NCBI RefSeq assembly: GCF_036885195.1
Contig: NZ_CP133656.1
Location: forward strand, 3,596,001-3,660,000
From: Pectobacterium cacticida
GTDB lineage: Bacteria > Pseudomonadota > Gammaproteobacteria > Enterobacterales > Enterobacteriaceae
Length of the DNA: 64,000 nt
Direction: 5' to 3'
Shown: one piece after another, positions 33,435 through 43,800 of the stretch
Position numbering within the stretch: the first letter of the stretch is position 1
How the letters are laid out: each line of letters begins with the position of its first letter
Program-made: the position numbers and the translations under genes
The notes under the pieces: model-generated
Told to the model about the DNA's origin: nothing
Seen by the model: the letters and a program-made list of their open reading frames with translations, nothing else
Databases searched by the model: none

Positions 33435-35084
33435 TCAACGACGCCATGCCTTGAAACGGTTGATCAGCCCATTTGTCGAGCTGTCATGGCTGTCGATCGT
33501 GCTGTCATTTTCCAGCTCCGGCAGAATACGGTTAGCCAGTTGTTTACCCAGTTCAACACCCCACTGATCGAACGTGAAGATGTTCAGGATTGCGCCCTGC
33601 GTAAAGATCTTATGCTCATACAACGCAATCAATGCTCCCAGGCTATACGGCGTGATTTCACGTAGCAGGATGGAGTTCGTCGGGCGGTTACCGTCAAAAA
33701 CCTTAAACGGCACGATGTGCTCTACTTCTTTTGCGCTTTTGCCTGCCGCTGCAAACTCCGCTTCAACCACACTACGGGGCTTACCAAACGCCAACGCTTC
33801 TGTCTGGGCAAAGAAGTTCGACAGCAGCTTGCTGTGATGATCGCTCAAAGGATTATGGCTAATCGCTGGCGCAATGAAATCACATGGAACCAGCTTGGTG
33901 CCCTGATGGATCAACTGGTAGAACGCGTGTTGACCGTTCGTTCCCGGTTCACCCCAGATAATCGGCCCGGTTTGATAATCCACCGGGTTGCCGTTGCGAT
34001 CGACCGACTTCCCGTTAGATTCCATATTACCCTGCTGGAAATAGGCCGCGAAACGGTGCATATACTGGTCATATGGCAGGATCGCTTCAGTTTCGGCACC
34101 GAAGAAATTGTTATACCAAATGCCAATCAGCGCCAGTTGTACGGGCAGGTTTTGCTCTATGGGGGTGGAAGCGAAGTGCTTATCCATCGCATGCGCCCCG
34201 CTGAGCAGTTTTTCGAAGTTATCAAATCCTACTGAAAGAACGATCGACAGCCCAATCGCCGACCATAAAGAGTAACGCCCCCCGACCCAGTCCCAAAATT
34301 CAAACATGTTGCGAGTATCAATACCAAATTCGCCAACGGCTTTCGCATTGGTGGACAACGCAGCAAAGTGCTTAGCGACATGTTTCTCGTCTTGCGCCGT
34401 TTTCAGGAACCAGTCGCGAGCGCTATGCGCATTGGTCATGGTTTCCTGCGTGGTAAAGGTTTTCGACGCGACCAGGAACAGCGTCGTTTCCGGGTTCAGC
34501 GGCTTCAATGTTTCAGCGATATGGGTGCCGTCGACATTGGAGACAAAGTGCATATTCAAGTGATTCTTATAAGGCTTCAGCGCTTCCGTTACCATGAATG
34601 GCCCCAGATCAGAGCCACCGATCCCGATGTTAACGACATCGGTGATCGCCTTTCCGGTATAACCTTTCCACTCACCGCCAATCACACGCTCGCTAAAATC
34701 TTTCATCTTCGCCAGCACCGCGTTGACATCTGGCATCACATCCTTGCCATCCACCAAAATCGGCGTATTGCTGCGGTTACGCAGAGCGACATGCAGAACG
34801 GCGCGGTCTTCTGTACGGTTGATTTTCTCTCCGGCAAACATGGCGCGGATCGCAGCGGGCAGGTCGGTTTCTCTGGCCAGCGCATACAATTTGTCCATGG
34901 TTTCCAGCGTGATACGGTTTTTGGAGTAATCCACCAGCATCAGATCATCGAACGTCGCTGAAAAATGGGTGAAGCGGTCGCTATCTTGCGCGAATAGCTC
35001 GCTAATTTTCACCTCTTTCATGGTGTCGAAATGGGTTTGTAATGCCTGCCAGGCGGCAGTTTGGCTTGGGTTGATATTTTTCAT
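33435..35084 (-). CDS. pgi: Glucose-6-phosphate isomerase
   Basis: 549 aa from the ATG at 35084 (AGAGAG upstream), same length as E. coli Pgi; the frame extends ten codons further but the conserved start MKNINPSQTAAWQAL fixes it. Interconverts glucose-6-P and fructose-6-P. The catalytic glutamate lies in GTNGQHAFYQLIHQG region with Gln-His, and Arg/Lys in the sugar phosphate loop; family signatures GIGGSDLGP, ASKTFTTQETM and WDWVGGRYSLWSAIG are intact. Confidence 0.98.
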   Translation of the reverse strand: MKNINPSQTAAWQALQTHFDTMKEVKISELFAQDSDRFTHFSATFDDLMLVDYSKNRITLETMDKLYALARETDLPAAIRAMFAGEKINRTEDRAVLHVALRNRSNTPILVDGKDVMPDVNAVLAKMKDFSERVIGGEWKGYTGKAITDVVNIGIGGSDLGPFMVTEALKPYKNHLNMHFVSNVDGTHIAETLKPLNPETTLFLVASKTFTTQETMTNAHSARDWFLKTAQDEKHVAKHFAALSTNAKAVGEFGIDTRNMFEFWDWVGGRYSLWSAIGLSIVLSVGFDNFEKLLSGAHAMDKHFASTPIEQNLPVQLALIGIWYNNFFGAETEAILPYDQYMHRFAAYFQQGNMESNGKSVDRNGNPVDYQTGPIIWGEPGTNGQHAFYQLIHQGTKLVPCDFIAPAISHNPLSDHHSKLLSNFFAQTEALAFGKPRSVVEAEFAAAGKSAKEVEHIVPFKVFDGNRPTNSILLREITPYSLGALIALYEHKIFTQGAILNIFTFDQWGVELGKQLANRILPELENDSTIDSHDSSTNGLINRFKAWRR

Positions 35085-35195
35085 AACGAGACTTCTCTCT
35101 AAGCATGAGTTCAAAGTGACTGACCCGATTGTATCCCGTAAAATCCCGATTGAGATCCCTTTTCTTGCGAAAAGCGGTCCACGCGCTTTTGTTTA

Positions 35196-35224
35196 TTGAC
35201 AGCGACCGCATAACCCGTTATTTG
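35196..35224 (+). promoter_or_regulatory. lysC promoter
   Basis: TTGACA (-35, 35196-35201) and TATTTG (-10, 35219-35224) are 17 bp apart and about 25-30 bp upstream of the lysine riboswitch. The -10 is a weak match. Confidence 0.5.
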
Positions 35225-35253
35225 TAACACCGTACTTGCACACTCGGTGTGTA

Positions 35254-35443
35254 AGCCAGAAGAGGCGCGTCGCCCAGGTAAGGTATCGGAGGATCCGTAA
35301 TCCACTGATGATATCCTGAGGGGGAGCGACGCCGAGATCGGGTGAAACACGGTATTTACCCTATCGACTACAGAGGCTGAATCCTCTGGGTTGTCACCGG
35401 ATGCGTCCTTTTGGACGTTCAGCAAGGTGGAGCGCTTCTGGGT
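35254..35443 (+). promoter_or_regulatory. Lysine riboswitch (L-box) of lysC
   Basis: The leader follows the E. coli lysC leader nearly block by block. P1 is CCAGAAG (35256-35262) pairing CTTCTGG (35435-35441). Conserved core blocks are AGAGGCGCG, CTGAGGGGG, GAGGCTGAATCCTC and GGGTTGTCACCGG. Downstream (35500-35555) a hairpin ATGCTG/CAGCAT lies just before the lysC ribosome-binding site and is a plausible expression platform. Binding of lysine should repress lysC translation and destabilise the mRNA. Confidence 0.93.
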
Positions 35444-35559
35444 GTATCGTAGCGATGATCTACGCCTGCCCTGACTTATGCTCTCCCCCTTGTGCCAAAG
35501 CTGATTAATGGAATGCTGCTCACTGCAAACAGCATGCTTCCTGACACGAGGTTTTTGAC

Positions 35560-36936
35560 ATGTCTGCAACTGAAGTATCCGCAAACGCGAGTTCTATCGT
35601 TATTGCCAAATTTGGCGGCACCAGCGTGGCGGACTTTGACGCCATGAATCGCAGCGCCGATATCGTGTTATCCCATCCTAACGTCAGCGTCGTCGTACTG
35701 TCGGCATCGGCAGGCGTCACCAATTTGCTGGTCGCACTCGCTGAAGGCCAAACGGCAGAAACGCGGGCGGAAAATCTGGCAAAGATCCGTCAGATCCAAT
35801 ATGCCATCATTGATAAGTTGGCTGATCCCAGCGTTATTCGCGATGAAATCGATCGTATGTTGGATAATGTGACCACCCTGTCGGAAGCGGCTGCGCTCGC
35901 CACATCCAACGCGCTGACCGATGAGTTGGTCAGCCATGGCGAACTCATGTCTACCCTGCTGTTTGTTGAGATCCTGCGCCAGCGTGATGTCCCCGCTGAA
36001 TGGTTCGATGTACGTAAGATCATGCGCACCGACGATAACTTTGGCCGGGCACAACCGGACTGCGACATTTTAGGCAAACTGACCCGCAGCCAGTTGCAGC
36101 CACGACTTGAAAAAAGTGTAGTGATTACCCAAGGTTTTATCGGCAGTGAAGCAAAAGGCCGGACGACTACGTTAGGTCGCGGTGGTAGCGACTATACCGC
36201 AGCGTTGCTGGGCGAGGCGCTTAACGTCGGGCGGATTGATATCTGGACCGATGTTCCCGGCATCTATACCACCGATCCACGCGTAGTGCCGACAGCAAAA
36301 CGCATCGACCATATCATGTTTGAAGAAGCCGCTGAAATGGCGACGTTTGGCGCGAAAGTTCTCCATCCTGCCACGCTGGTGCCCGCGGTGCGTAGTGGCA
36401 TTCCGGTATTCGTCGGCTCCAGTAAAGATCCCGCCGCAGGCGGTACGTTGGTGTGCAATAAAACAGAGAATCCGCCGCTATTCCGCGCATTGGCTCTACG
36501 CCGTAAACAAACGTTGCTTACCTTGCATAGCCTTAATATGCTGCATACCCGCGGCTTCCTGGCTGAGGTGTTCAGTATTTTGGCGCGTAACAACATATCC
36601 GTTGACCTGATTACTACTTCAGAAGTCAACGTTGCCTTGACGCTCGACACCACGGGGTCGACCTCAACAGGTGGTAGTCTGATTTCCAGCGCTCTGCTCA
36701 CTGAACTCTCATCACTGTGTCGGGTTGAGGTTGAAGAGAATCTGTCGCTAGTCGCGCTGATCGGTAATAAACTGTCTCACGCCTGTGGCGTAGGGAAAGA
36801 AGTGTTTGGCGTACTCGAACCCTTCCGTATTCGCCTGATCTGTTACGGCGCCAGCAGCAATAATCTCTGTTTTCTGGTACCCGGCGACGACGCCGAACGA
36901 GTGGTGCAAACGCTGCACCGCAGCCTGTTCGAGTAA
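35560..36936 (+). CDS. lysC: Lysine-sensitive aspartokinase III
   Basis: 458 aa. The kinase domain begins KFGGTSVADFDAMNRSADIV (20 residues), with catalytic segments RGGSDYTAALLGEAL and GIYTTDPR. Two ACT domains at the C terminus bind lysine for feedback inhibition. It phosphorylates aspartate, the first step to lysine, methionine and threonine. The start has CACGAGG upstream and the gene is governed by the lysine riboswitch. Confidence 0.97.
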   Translation: MSATEVSANASSIVIAKFGGTSVADFDAMNRSADIVLSHPNVSVVVLSASAGVTNLLVALAEGQTAETRAENLAKIRQIQYAIIDKLADPSVIRDEIDRMLDNVTTLSEAAALATSNALTDELVSHGELMSTLLFVEILRQRDVPAEWFDVRKIMRTDDNFGRAQPDCDILGKLTRSQLQPRLEKSVVITQGFIGSEAKGRTTTLGRGGSDYTAALLGEALNVGRIDIWTDVPGIYTTDPRVVPTAKRIDHIMFEEAAEMATFGAKVLHPATLVPAVRSGIPVFVGSSKDPAAGGTLVCNKTENPPLFRALALRRKQTLLTLHSLNMLHTRGFLAEVFSILARNNISVDLITTSEVNVALTLDTTGSTSTGGSLISSALLTELSSLCRVEVEENLSLVALIGNKLSHACGVGKEVFGVLEPFRIRLICYGASSNNLCFLVPGDDAERVVQTLHRSLFE

Positions 36937-37028
36937 TTTCGGTAATGCGCCTGCAATTTATTCCCACACACGCTTTGCAGGTGGCGGCTTTTGGTGAAAG
37001 CCGCATGAGTGCCGATCATTAGCAGGAT

Positions 37029-37061
37029 AAGATAGCCGAGCAACTGCACGGCTATCTTTTT
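37029..37061 (+). terminator. lysC terminator
   Basis: AAGATAGCCG (37029-37038) and CGGCTATCTT (37049-37058) form a 10-bp stem followed by T residues. Confidence 0.85.
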
Positions 37062-37071
37062 ACGCCAGTAA

Positions 37072-39183
37072 TCAGAACGAATAAGAGACGCTACCAACTA
37101 CACTACGCTCGGCGCCGAAATAGCAGTACTCCAGCGAGTTACAGGCTGCAACATAGCGTTTATCGGTCAAATTATTAACATTTATCTGTGCGCTTAGCCC
37201 CTTCAGCCCAATCTTTGAAAGATCGTATCCTAGCGCCATATCCACCAGCGTATAGGAAGGCAACGAGTGAGTATTCGCGCGATCGGAGGTTATGCCGTTC
37301 ACATAACGCACGCCGGCGCCCAGCGTCACACCGTTCAGTAATCCGCTTTTCACATCATAGCTGGCCCAGGCGCTAGCCTGATTACGTGGCGCGTACACTG
37401 CCCGTTTTCCCTGCTCGCTTACGTCATCGCTTTTCTTATAACGGATATCCGTATAGGTATACGCCGCTTGCAAACGCAGGTTGTCAGTAATGTGGCTCAC
37501 GGCCTCTAGCTCCACGCCTTCCGACTCGATTTCGCCGATGGAACGATATGGATCGCTGGGCTGGTTCTTCGTGGCAACATTTTTCTGATTAATACGGAAT
37601 ACCGACAGACTATATTGGTTTTGCGAGCCTTCTGGCTGATATTTCATCCCGGCTTCCCACTGCTTGCCTTTCATCGGCTCAAGAATGTTGCCATCCGCAT
37701 CAGCAAAGCTGGTTGGTGTGAACGCCGTGGAATAGCTCATATAAGGTGCAATCCCATTATCAAACAGGTAGAGCAACGCGGCACGCGAGCTGAAATTTTT
37801 CTTATCCAGCTCACCACGGCTTCCGCTGTTTTTACTGATATTGGTGATTTTCACCCGATCGTGGCGACCGCCCAGCGTTAAACGCCAGCGCTCCCAGCTC
37901 ATCTGATCTTGTAGATAGATGCCGGTCTGTTGCAGCTTATGCTTTTCCAGCACACCGGAAGACATTGTTAACGGCAGCGCACCATAGACAGGATTAAAGG
38001 CATCAATGGCTGGAAATGACCCGGAAGGCCAATCCACATCATTATGGCGTTGCTGATAGTCGATCCCCACCAGCAGACGATGGTTCACGGCCCCTGTATC
38101 CACGCTGCCATCAAGCTGGTTATCTAACGTTAATGCGGACAGCGACTCACGGGAACCCGAGTAATAACGCGTCAGCGTATCGGCGCTCGGCTGCGTCCAG
38201 CCGTAGGCGTACACCTGATCCAAATGCACTTTGGTTCGCAGATAACGTAGCTTTTGACGCACCGCCCAGCCGTTATCGAAACCATGCTCAAAGTTGTAGC
38301 CCACCATGTTTTGCTTACGGTCGTATTTCTCATCATTCTCTTCCCCCTCATAGAAGGTGTTCGAGATTTTCCGCCCGTTATGCGCCACCACAGTACCGTC
38401 ATACGGCAAACCTGAATGACTACCGCCTTCAGGATCGCGTTGCAGGTAAGCCATTAGCTCCAGACGCGTCTTATCGGAAATCCGCCATAGTAGACTCGGC
38501 GCAATCGCGTAGCGTTCTTCTTTGGTCTTTTTGAACTGCGTATCGGCTTCACGCACAATTCCGCCCAGACGGAACGCCAAACGCTCATCATCATCCAGCG
38601 GGCCGGTGACATCAAAGGCTGCACCACGCTGCGCATTATTGCCGGCAAACAGTTTGATCTGCCCGCTGCGATCGAACGACGGCTGACGGGAATTCAGCGC
38701 CACAATTCCGCCCGGAGAAGCGCGCCCATAGAGCACAGAGGCCGGGCCTCTGACGACTTCGATACTGTCAAGAAACCAGGGGTCGATAACCAGTGAACTG
38801 TGGGAGTTGGTATCGCCCATCATTTTCAGACCATCAAGATAGACGTTATCCAGACTGCCGTCGGAAAAACCGCGCAACACCATGTAATCAAAGCGATTAG
38901 ACGCGCCGATCTGGTTATTGAATACGCCCGGCGTATATCCCACCGCCTGCCGAACGCTGATCGCACCTTGTTCCTGAATCTGATCGCGCGTAATGATAGA
39001 AACGGCTTGAGGCGTCTCAATATCCGGCGTCTCCAGCTTAGTGGCGCCACGTTGCGTTTGGGACGTCACGACGAGTGTATCACCCTGAGAAGAAGACGAT
39101 GGCGTGTCCTGTGCCAATGCCGACACCGTAAATCCACTGGTAAGGCAGCCAACCACCAGCGCCAGCCGCGTTTTTCTGAACAT
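37072..39183 (-). CDS. TonB-dependent siderophore receptor
   Basis: 703 aa from ATG at 39183 (GGAG upstream). Signal peptide ends near SALAQ; a TonB box (DTLVVTS) follows, then the plug domain (about residues 50-180: ETPQAVSIITRDQIQEQGA, GFSDGSLDNVYLDGLKMMGD, VVRGPASVLYGRASPGGIV) and a 22-strand barrel. The C-terminal NLTDKRYVAACNSLEYCYFG is typical of hydroxamate-type receptors such as FhuA and FoxA, so a hydroxamate ligand is likely. It imports a ferric siderophore across the outer membrane, driven by TonB. An AraC-type regulator lies upstream and a Fur-like box precedes it. No biosynthesis or ABC genes are here. Confidence 0.93.
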   Translation of the reverse strand: MFRKTRLALVVGCLTSGFTVSALAQDTPSSSSQGDTLVVTSQTQRGATKLETPDIETPQAVSIITRDQIQEQGAISVRQAVGYTPGVFNNQIGASNRFDYMVLRGFSDGSLDNVYLDGLKMMGDTNSHSSLVIDPWFLDSIEVVRGPASVLYGRASPGGIVALNSRQPSFDRSGQIKLFAGNNAQRGAAFDVTGPLDDDERLAFRLGGIVREADTQFKKTKEERYAIAPSLLWRISDKTRLELMAYLQRDPEGGSHSGLPYDGTVVAHNGRKISNTFYEGEENDEKYDRKQNMVGYNFEHGFDNGWAVRQKLRYLRTKVHLDQVYAYGWTQPSADTLTRYYSGSRESLSALTLDNQLDGSVDTGAVNHRLLVGIDYQQRHNDVDWPSGSFPAIDAFNPVYGALPLTMSSGVLEKHKLQQTGIYLQDQMSWERWRLTLGGRHDRVKITNISKNSGSRGELDKKNFSSRAALLYLFDNGIAPYMSYSTAFTPTSFADADGNILEPMKGKQWEAGMKYQPEGSQNQYSLSVFRINQKNVATKNQPSDPYRSIGEIESEGVELEAVSHITDNLRLQAAYTYTDIRYKKSDDVSEQGKRAVYAPRNQASAWASYDVKSGLLNGVTLGAGVRYVNGITSDRANTHSLPSYTLVDMALGYDLSKIGLKGLSAQINVNNLTDKRYVAACNSLEYCYFGAERSVVGSVSYSF

Positions 39184-39208
39184 GGGAATCTCCACAGATC
39201 TTATTTTT

Positions 39209-39226
39209 GTAAATAAGAATTATTAC
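39209..39226 (-). promoter_or_regulatory. Fur-box-like site upstream of siderophore receptor
   Basis: GTAAATAAGAATTATTAC is an imperfect palindrome close to the Fur consensus, 26 bp before the receptor start. It suggests iron repression. Confidence 0.6.
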
Positions 39227-39373
39227 CGTTTTTAGTCTTGCAGTAGCTATGCGCAGTGACGGTTTGCGTATGCGTAATGACAAAACGGGAACTCAGTGGA
39301 GAAACGTCAGACGGGCACAACATCTGACATAAATAAAGTTCAGGAGAATGCAGGAGAGTGATGAAGAAAAACA

Positions 39374-40411
39374 TTAGCTAACGATGCGTGCATCGCTCGG
39401 TGCCATACCATAGCGTCGCCGGAAAGCCGTAGCAAAGTTGGTTGCATGCTGGTAACCCGACATCCAGGCCGCCTGCTGCACGCTGTATCCCTGTGCCAGA
39501 TAGCATCGGGCCAATTCCAGCCGGCAGTCGCGCAGGTAGTCAAAGACCGAATGACCATATGCCTGACGAAACTTGGTACGCAGGCTGCTACTGCTCATCG
39601 CGGCCAGCTGCGCCAGTTCATTTAGGGTGTAATTTTTTTCAGGCTGTTGTGCCAGACGTCGTCGAACGTTCTCCAGCCGCTCCTGTTCACCGGGCGGAGG
39701 TAATACGCGCCGTTCTCCGCCACGCTGCCCGAATGACAGGCCTTGTCCCAGCAGTTGTAGCATCACGCCTTCCAACATCATCTGACGCGATAACCCCAGC
39801 GTGGTGTTTTCCAGCACGTTCTGCAACCCAGATAATAAGTAGCCGGGAACCTGCCATAAAAACGTCGGATTTCCCCCTTGTTCCCACTCGCTCAGCAGCG
39901 AGCCTAGCAGTGGATTCAAAGCGAAAGTGGCAGGAAAAATACCGAGTGATACGGTGCGAAGATGACAATCCGCAAGGTGGCTGGCGTTCATGACTAACGG
40001 GTCACCCAGTCGGGTACTAAATGCCATGCCCGATCGCACAACAAATTCCTTACCGTTCAGGCGCAGCGCGACGCACCCTTCCAGCACCACCAGCGTATAA
40101 AACGGGCAGCAGTGCAAAGAGGTCGATTCGTAAGGTTGCAACACGCGCACATTGGAATTCGTCAGACAAATACCGGAAGATAACGTTATCTCTTCGACAT
40201 CCCCCTGCACAACGATACGCTTTTCTTTCGCGCGGTCACGGCAAGACGACAGCTGCGGGAAGTGGTAATCAATCCCGTAACGTTCACCGATGTCGAAGAA
40301 ATCCTCAATGGAAAAGAGTCGTTTTAGCATGAGCGGGAAGATACCTTCATCCTGTTTAACGCCCAGAATCAGGCCTGCAGTTAACGAACATAGCGTGAGA
40401 CGCCGCGACAT
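39374..40411 (-). CDS. AraC-family regulator (PchR-like, siderophore-linked)
   Basis: 345 aa; an alternative start at 40330 (MLKRLFSIEDFFDIGERYG) is plausible, and no ribosome-binding site decides. The N-terminal domain is unusual; the C-terminal AraC/XylS domain has ENVRRRLAQ, LNELAQLAAMSSSSLRTKFR and FDYLRDCRLELARCYLAQGY (each 20 residues or fewer), then YQHATNFATAFRRRYG. This type, like PchR, YbtA and AlcR, senses ferric siderophore in the cytoplasm and activates the receptor gene. It directly precedes the TonB receptor on the same strand. Confidence 0.9.
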   Translation of the reverse strand: MSRRLTLCSLTAGLILGVKQDEGIFPLMLKRLFSIEDFFDIGERYGIDYHFPQLSSCRDRAKEKRIVVQGDVEEITLSSGICLTNSNVRVLQPYESTSLHCCPFYTLVVLEGCVALRLNGKEFVVRSGMAFSTRLGDPLVMNASHLADCHLRTVSLGIFPATFALNPLLGSLLSEWEQGGNPTFLWQVPGYLLSGLQNVLENTTLGLSRQMMLEGVMLQLLGQGLSFGQRGGERRVLPPPGEQERLENVRRRLAQQPEKNYTLNELAQLAAMSSSSLRTKFRQAYGHSVFDYLRDCRLELARCYLAQGYSVQQAAWMSGYQHATNFATAFRRRYGMAPSDARIVS

Positions 40412-40878
40412 ATTCGCCGCAGAGATTGTTAATCACCTTATCATTGCGAGACAGACGCATCAATAAGACTGATAACTATTCTCATTGAAATGGTATTCGC
40501 GTAACACAGGATCATCAGCGGGGGAAGGTATTGCATGGCTCAATCACGAAACCAGTACATCTATGCAAAAAAGCAGACGTTTCGTGCGTGGTAAGCCGAG
40601 TATTTCTCTGTGCCATCAGCACCACGCCCGACTCAGGGCGCTCAATCGCCGCCGCCCTGAGAACCCAGGCTTTTTTGGCGGAAATTCTGCCGCTACGCGG
40701 TGCCTTCGGCGTTCGTGCCCGCGGTCAGGGCCGCCAGTGACGCGTTCCAGACGCGGCACTGACTTTCGCCGCGTCCGTGCGGCTCACCCTGTGGTCACGC
40801 CCACCTCAGCAGAATTTTTGACGCCAACTGAAAACCAAAACGTGTTAACCCACAGATGTTAATTTCTTTACTCACATC
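40412..40878. other. 467-bp gap: Fur-like site and GC-rich hairpins
   Basis: Near 40470-40490 GATAACTATTCTCATTG resembles a Fur box for the AraC-type gene. From about 40600 to 40830 the DNA becomes GC-rich and full of inverted repeats, e.g. CTCAGGGCG 40632-40640 with CGCCCTGAG 40653-40661, and CAGTG-CGCG against CGCG-CACTG around 40737-40764. A 125-codon frame runs through this part but its Arg-rich, low-complexity product and lack of a ribosome-binding site argue against a gene. It looks like a dispersed intergenic repeat. Confidence 0.45.
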
Positions 40879-43800
40879 CTAGTCCGCATCATAGCCCAAA
40901 TTTGGCGCTAACCAGCGCTCAACGTCACTCACTTTCATACCTTTGCGCACCGCGTAATCCTCGACCTGATCGCGTTGGATTTGCGCGACCGCGAAATATT
41001 TGCTGTCGGGATGGCTGAAGTACCAACCGGATACCGATGCGCCCGGCCACATGGCATAGGACTCGGTGAGCTTCATACCGGTATGCTTTTCCACATCCAG
41101 CAACTGCCAGATTTGCACTTTCTCCGTGTGATCCGGGCAAGCAGGATAGCCCGGCGCAGGACGAATCCCCTGATAATTTTCTCGAATCAACAGCGCATTA
41201 CTGAGGTTCTCATTCGGCGCATAGCCCCAGTAGACTTTACGCACACGCTCATGCAGATATTCCGCAAAGGCTTCCGCCAGACGGTCAGAGATCGCCTTCA
41301 CCATGATCTTATTGTAATCATCATGCTGGGCTTCCCACTGGTCAGCCAACGTATCTTCTTCCAGCCCGCCAGTGACCGCGAAGGCACCGAGATAATCTGG
41401 TTTACCGCTGGACTTCGGCGCCACGAAGTCGGACAGGCAATAGTTAGGAAAATCGGTTTTCTCCGTCTGTTGGCGCAGATGGTGACTGACTGACAGCACC
41501 GTGTCGCGTCGTTCATCGGTATAAATCACGACGTCATCCCCAACGCGATTCGCCGGGAATAATCCCACCACCCCACGAGGATTCAGCGCCCCACGAGCGG
41601 ATAGGTCATCCAGCATCGCATTGGCATCGGCAAACAGACGCTGAGCTTCTTCTCCCACCACCTCATCTTCCAGAATGTGGGGATATTTCCCCGCCAGCGA
41701 CCAGGTCATAAAGAACGGCGTCCAGTCGATGTAGTGGCGCAGCGTTTCAATGCTGGCGACCACTTCCTGAACACCCAGACGATGAGGAATCGGGGGCGAG
41801 TAATTTTCCCAATCCAGTACTGAGGCATTAGCGCGCGCCGCGTCTAACGTCACTGGCGGCGTTCTCGGCTTTTTACGCGCGTGCTGAATACGCACGGTTT
41901 CGTACTCTTTACGGGTACGCGCTACAAAGTCATCATATTGCGTGTTGGACAGCAGCGCCGAGACCACGCCGACAGAGCGGGACGCATTCTGTACGTAGAC
42001 CGTCGGGCCGCTATAGTTTTGTTCAATCTTCACGGCGGTGTGCGCTTTGGAGGTCGTCGCACCACCGATCAGCAACGGCAGCGTAAAGCCCTGACGCTCC
42101 ATCTCTTTCGCCACATTGACCATTTCATCCAGCGACGGCGTGATCAGCCCAGATAGCCCGATAATATCGACTTTCTCTTCACGCGCGGTCTTCAGAATCT
42201 TGTCCGTCGGCACCATCACACCCAGATCGATAATCTCGTAGTTGTTACATTGCAGCACCACGCCGACGATATTTTTACCAATATCGTGAACGTCGCCTTT
42301 TACCGTCGCCAGCAGGATCTTTCCGGCTGACGTACCTTTGGCTTTACTGGCTTCAATGTAGGGTTCGAGGTAGGCCACTGCCTGCTTCATGACACGCGCG
42401 GATTTCACAACCTGTGGCAAAAACATTTTCCCTGCACCGAACAGGTCGCCGACAACGTTCATCCCATCCATCAACGGGCCTTCAATCACCTCTATTGGCC
42501 GTGCGGCCTGCTGACGCGCTTCTTCCGTATCCAGTTCAATAAATTCGGTAATGCCTTTCACCAGCGAATATTCCAGACGCTTCTTCACATCCCAGCCGCG
42601 CCATTCCGCCTGCGTTTTACTGCCTTCATCTTCCGTTTTACTGCCGCGATATTTTTCCGCCAACTCAAGCATGCGTTCGGTGGCATCGCTGCGGCGGTTC
42701 AGGATCACATCCTCCACTGCATCGCGTAGTTCCGCAGGGAGATCGTCATAGATCGCCAATTGCCCGGCATTTACAATCCCCATGTCCATGCCGTTACGGA
42801 TGGCGTGATAGAGAAAGACAGCATGGATCGCCTCACGCACCAGATCGTTGCCACGGAATGAGAACGACACGTTGGACACACCGCCGGAAATCATCGCATG
42901 CGGCAGTTGCGCCTTGATGTCCGCACAGGCCTCGATGAAATCCACCGCATAGTTGTTATGCTCGTCGATCCCCGTTGCCACAGCGAAAATGTTCGGATCG
43001 AAGATAATATCTTCCGGTGGAAAACCGACTTCTTCCGTCAGGATACGGTAGGCTCGGCGACAAATTTCAATTTTACGTGCGCGGGTATCTGCCTGGCCGA
43101 CCTCATCAAAGGCCATGACCACCACGGCGGCACCGTAGCGCCGCACAAGTTTGGCATGGTGGACAAAGGCTTCCACGCCTTCCTTCATGGAGATCGAGTT
43201 AACAATCCCCTTGCCCTGAATGCATTTAAGCCCTTTCTCAACTACATTCCATTTTGAGGAGTCGATCATGATCGGCACACGGGCGATATCCGGTTCGCCA
43301 GCAATGAGGTTCAGGAAACGAATCATCGCCGCTTCCGCATCCAGCATGCCTTCATCCATGTTGATATCGATAATCTGCGCGCCGCTTTCCACCTGCTGAC
43401 GGGCGACATCCAGTGCTTCGTTGTATTTTTCTTCTTTAATCAGGCGCTTAAAACGCGCAGAGCCGGTAACATTGGTCCGCTCTCCGACGTTAACAAACAG
43501 GGTATTGGCATCGATATTCAATGGTTCCAGGCCGGATAAACGGCAGGCGACCGGGATCTCCGGCAGCTGACGCGGTGGTACACCCTCAACCACTTTCGCT
43601 ATCGCGGCAATATGCGCGGGTGTCGACCCACAGCAGCCGCCGACGATATTCAGAAATCCAGATCGCGCCCATTCGCCAATATGTTTCGCCATATCGGCCG
43701 GATCTAAATCATACTCCCCGAAGGCATTGGGCAACCCTGCATTGGGGTGCGCGCTCACATAGCATTCTGCAATACGTGATAACTCGGCGACATACTGGCG

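Noticed and set aside
33717..34235. 172-codon plus-strand frame antisense to pgi
   Set aside because: Overlaps the well-conserved pgi throughout and has no motif.
40485..40862. 125-codon plus-strand frame in the GC-rich block
   Set aside because: Arg/Pro-rich low-complexity product and no ribosome-binding site; inverted repeats explain the open frame better.
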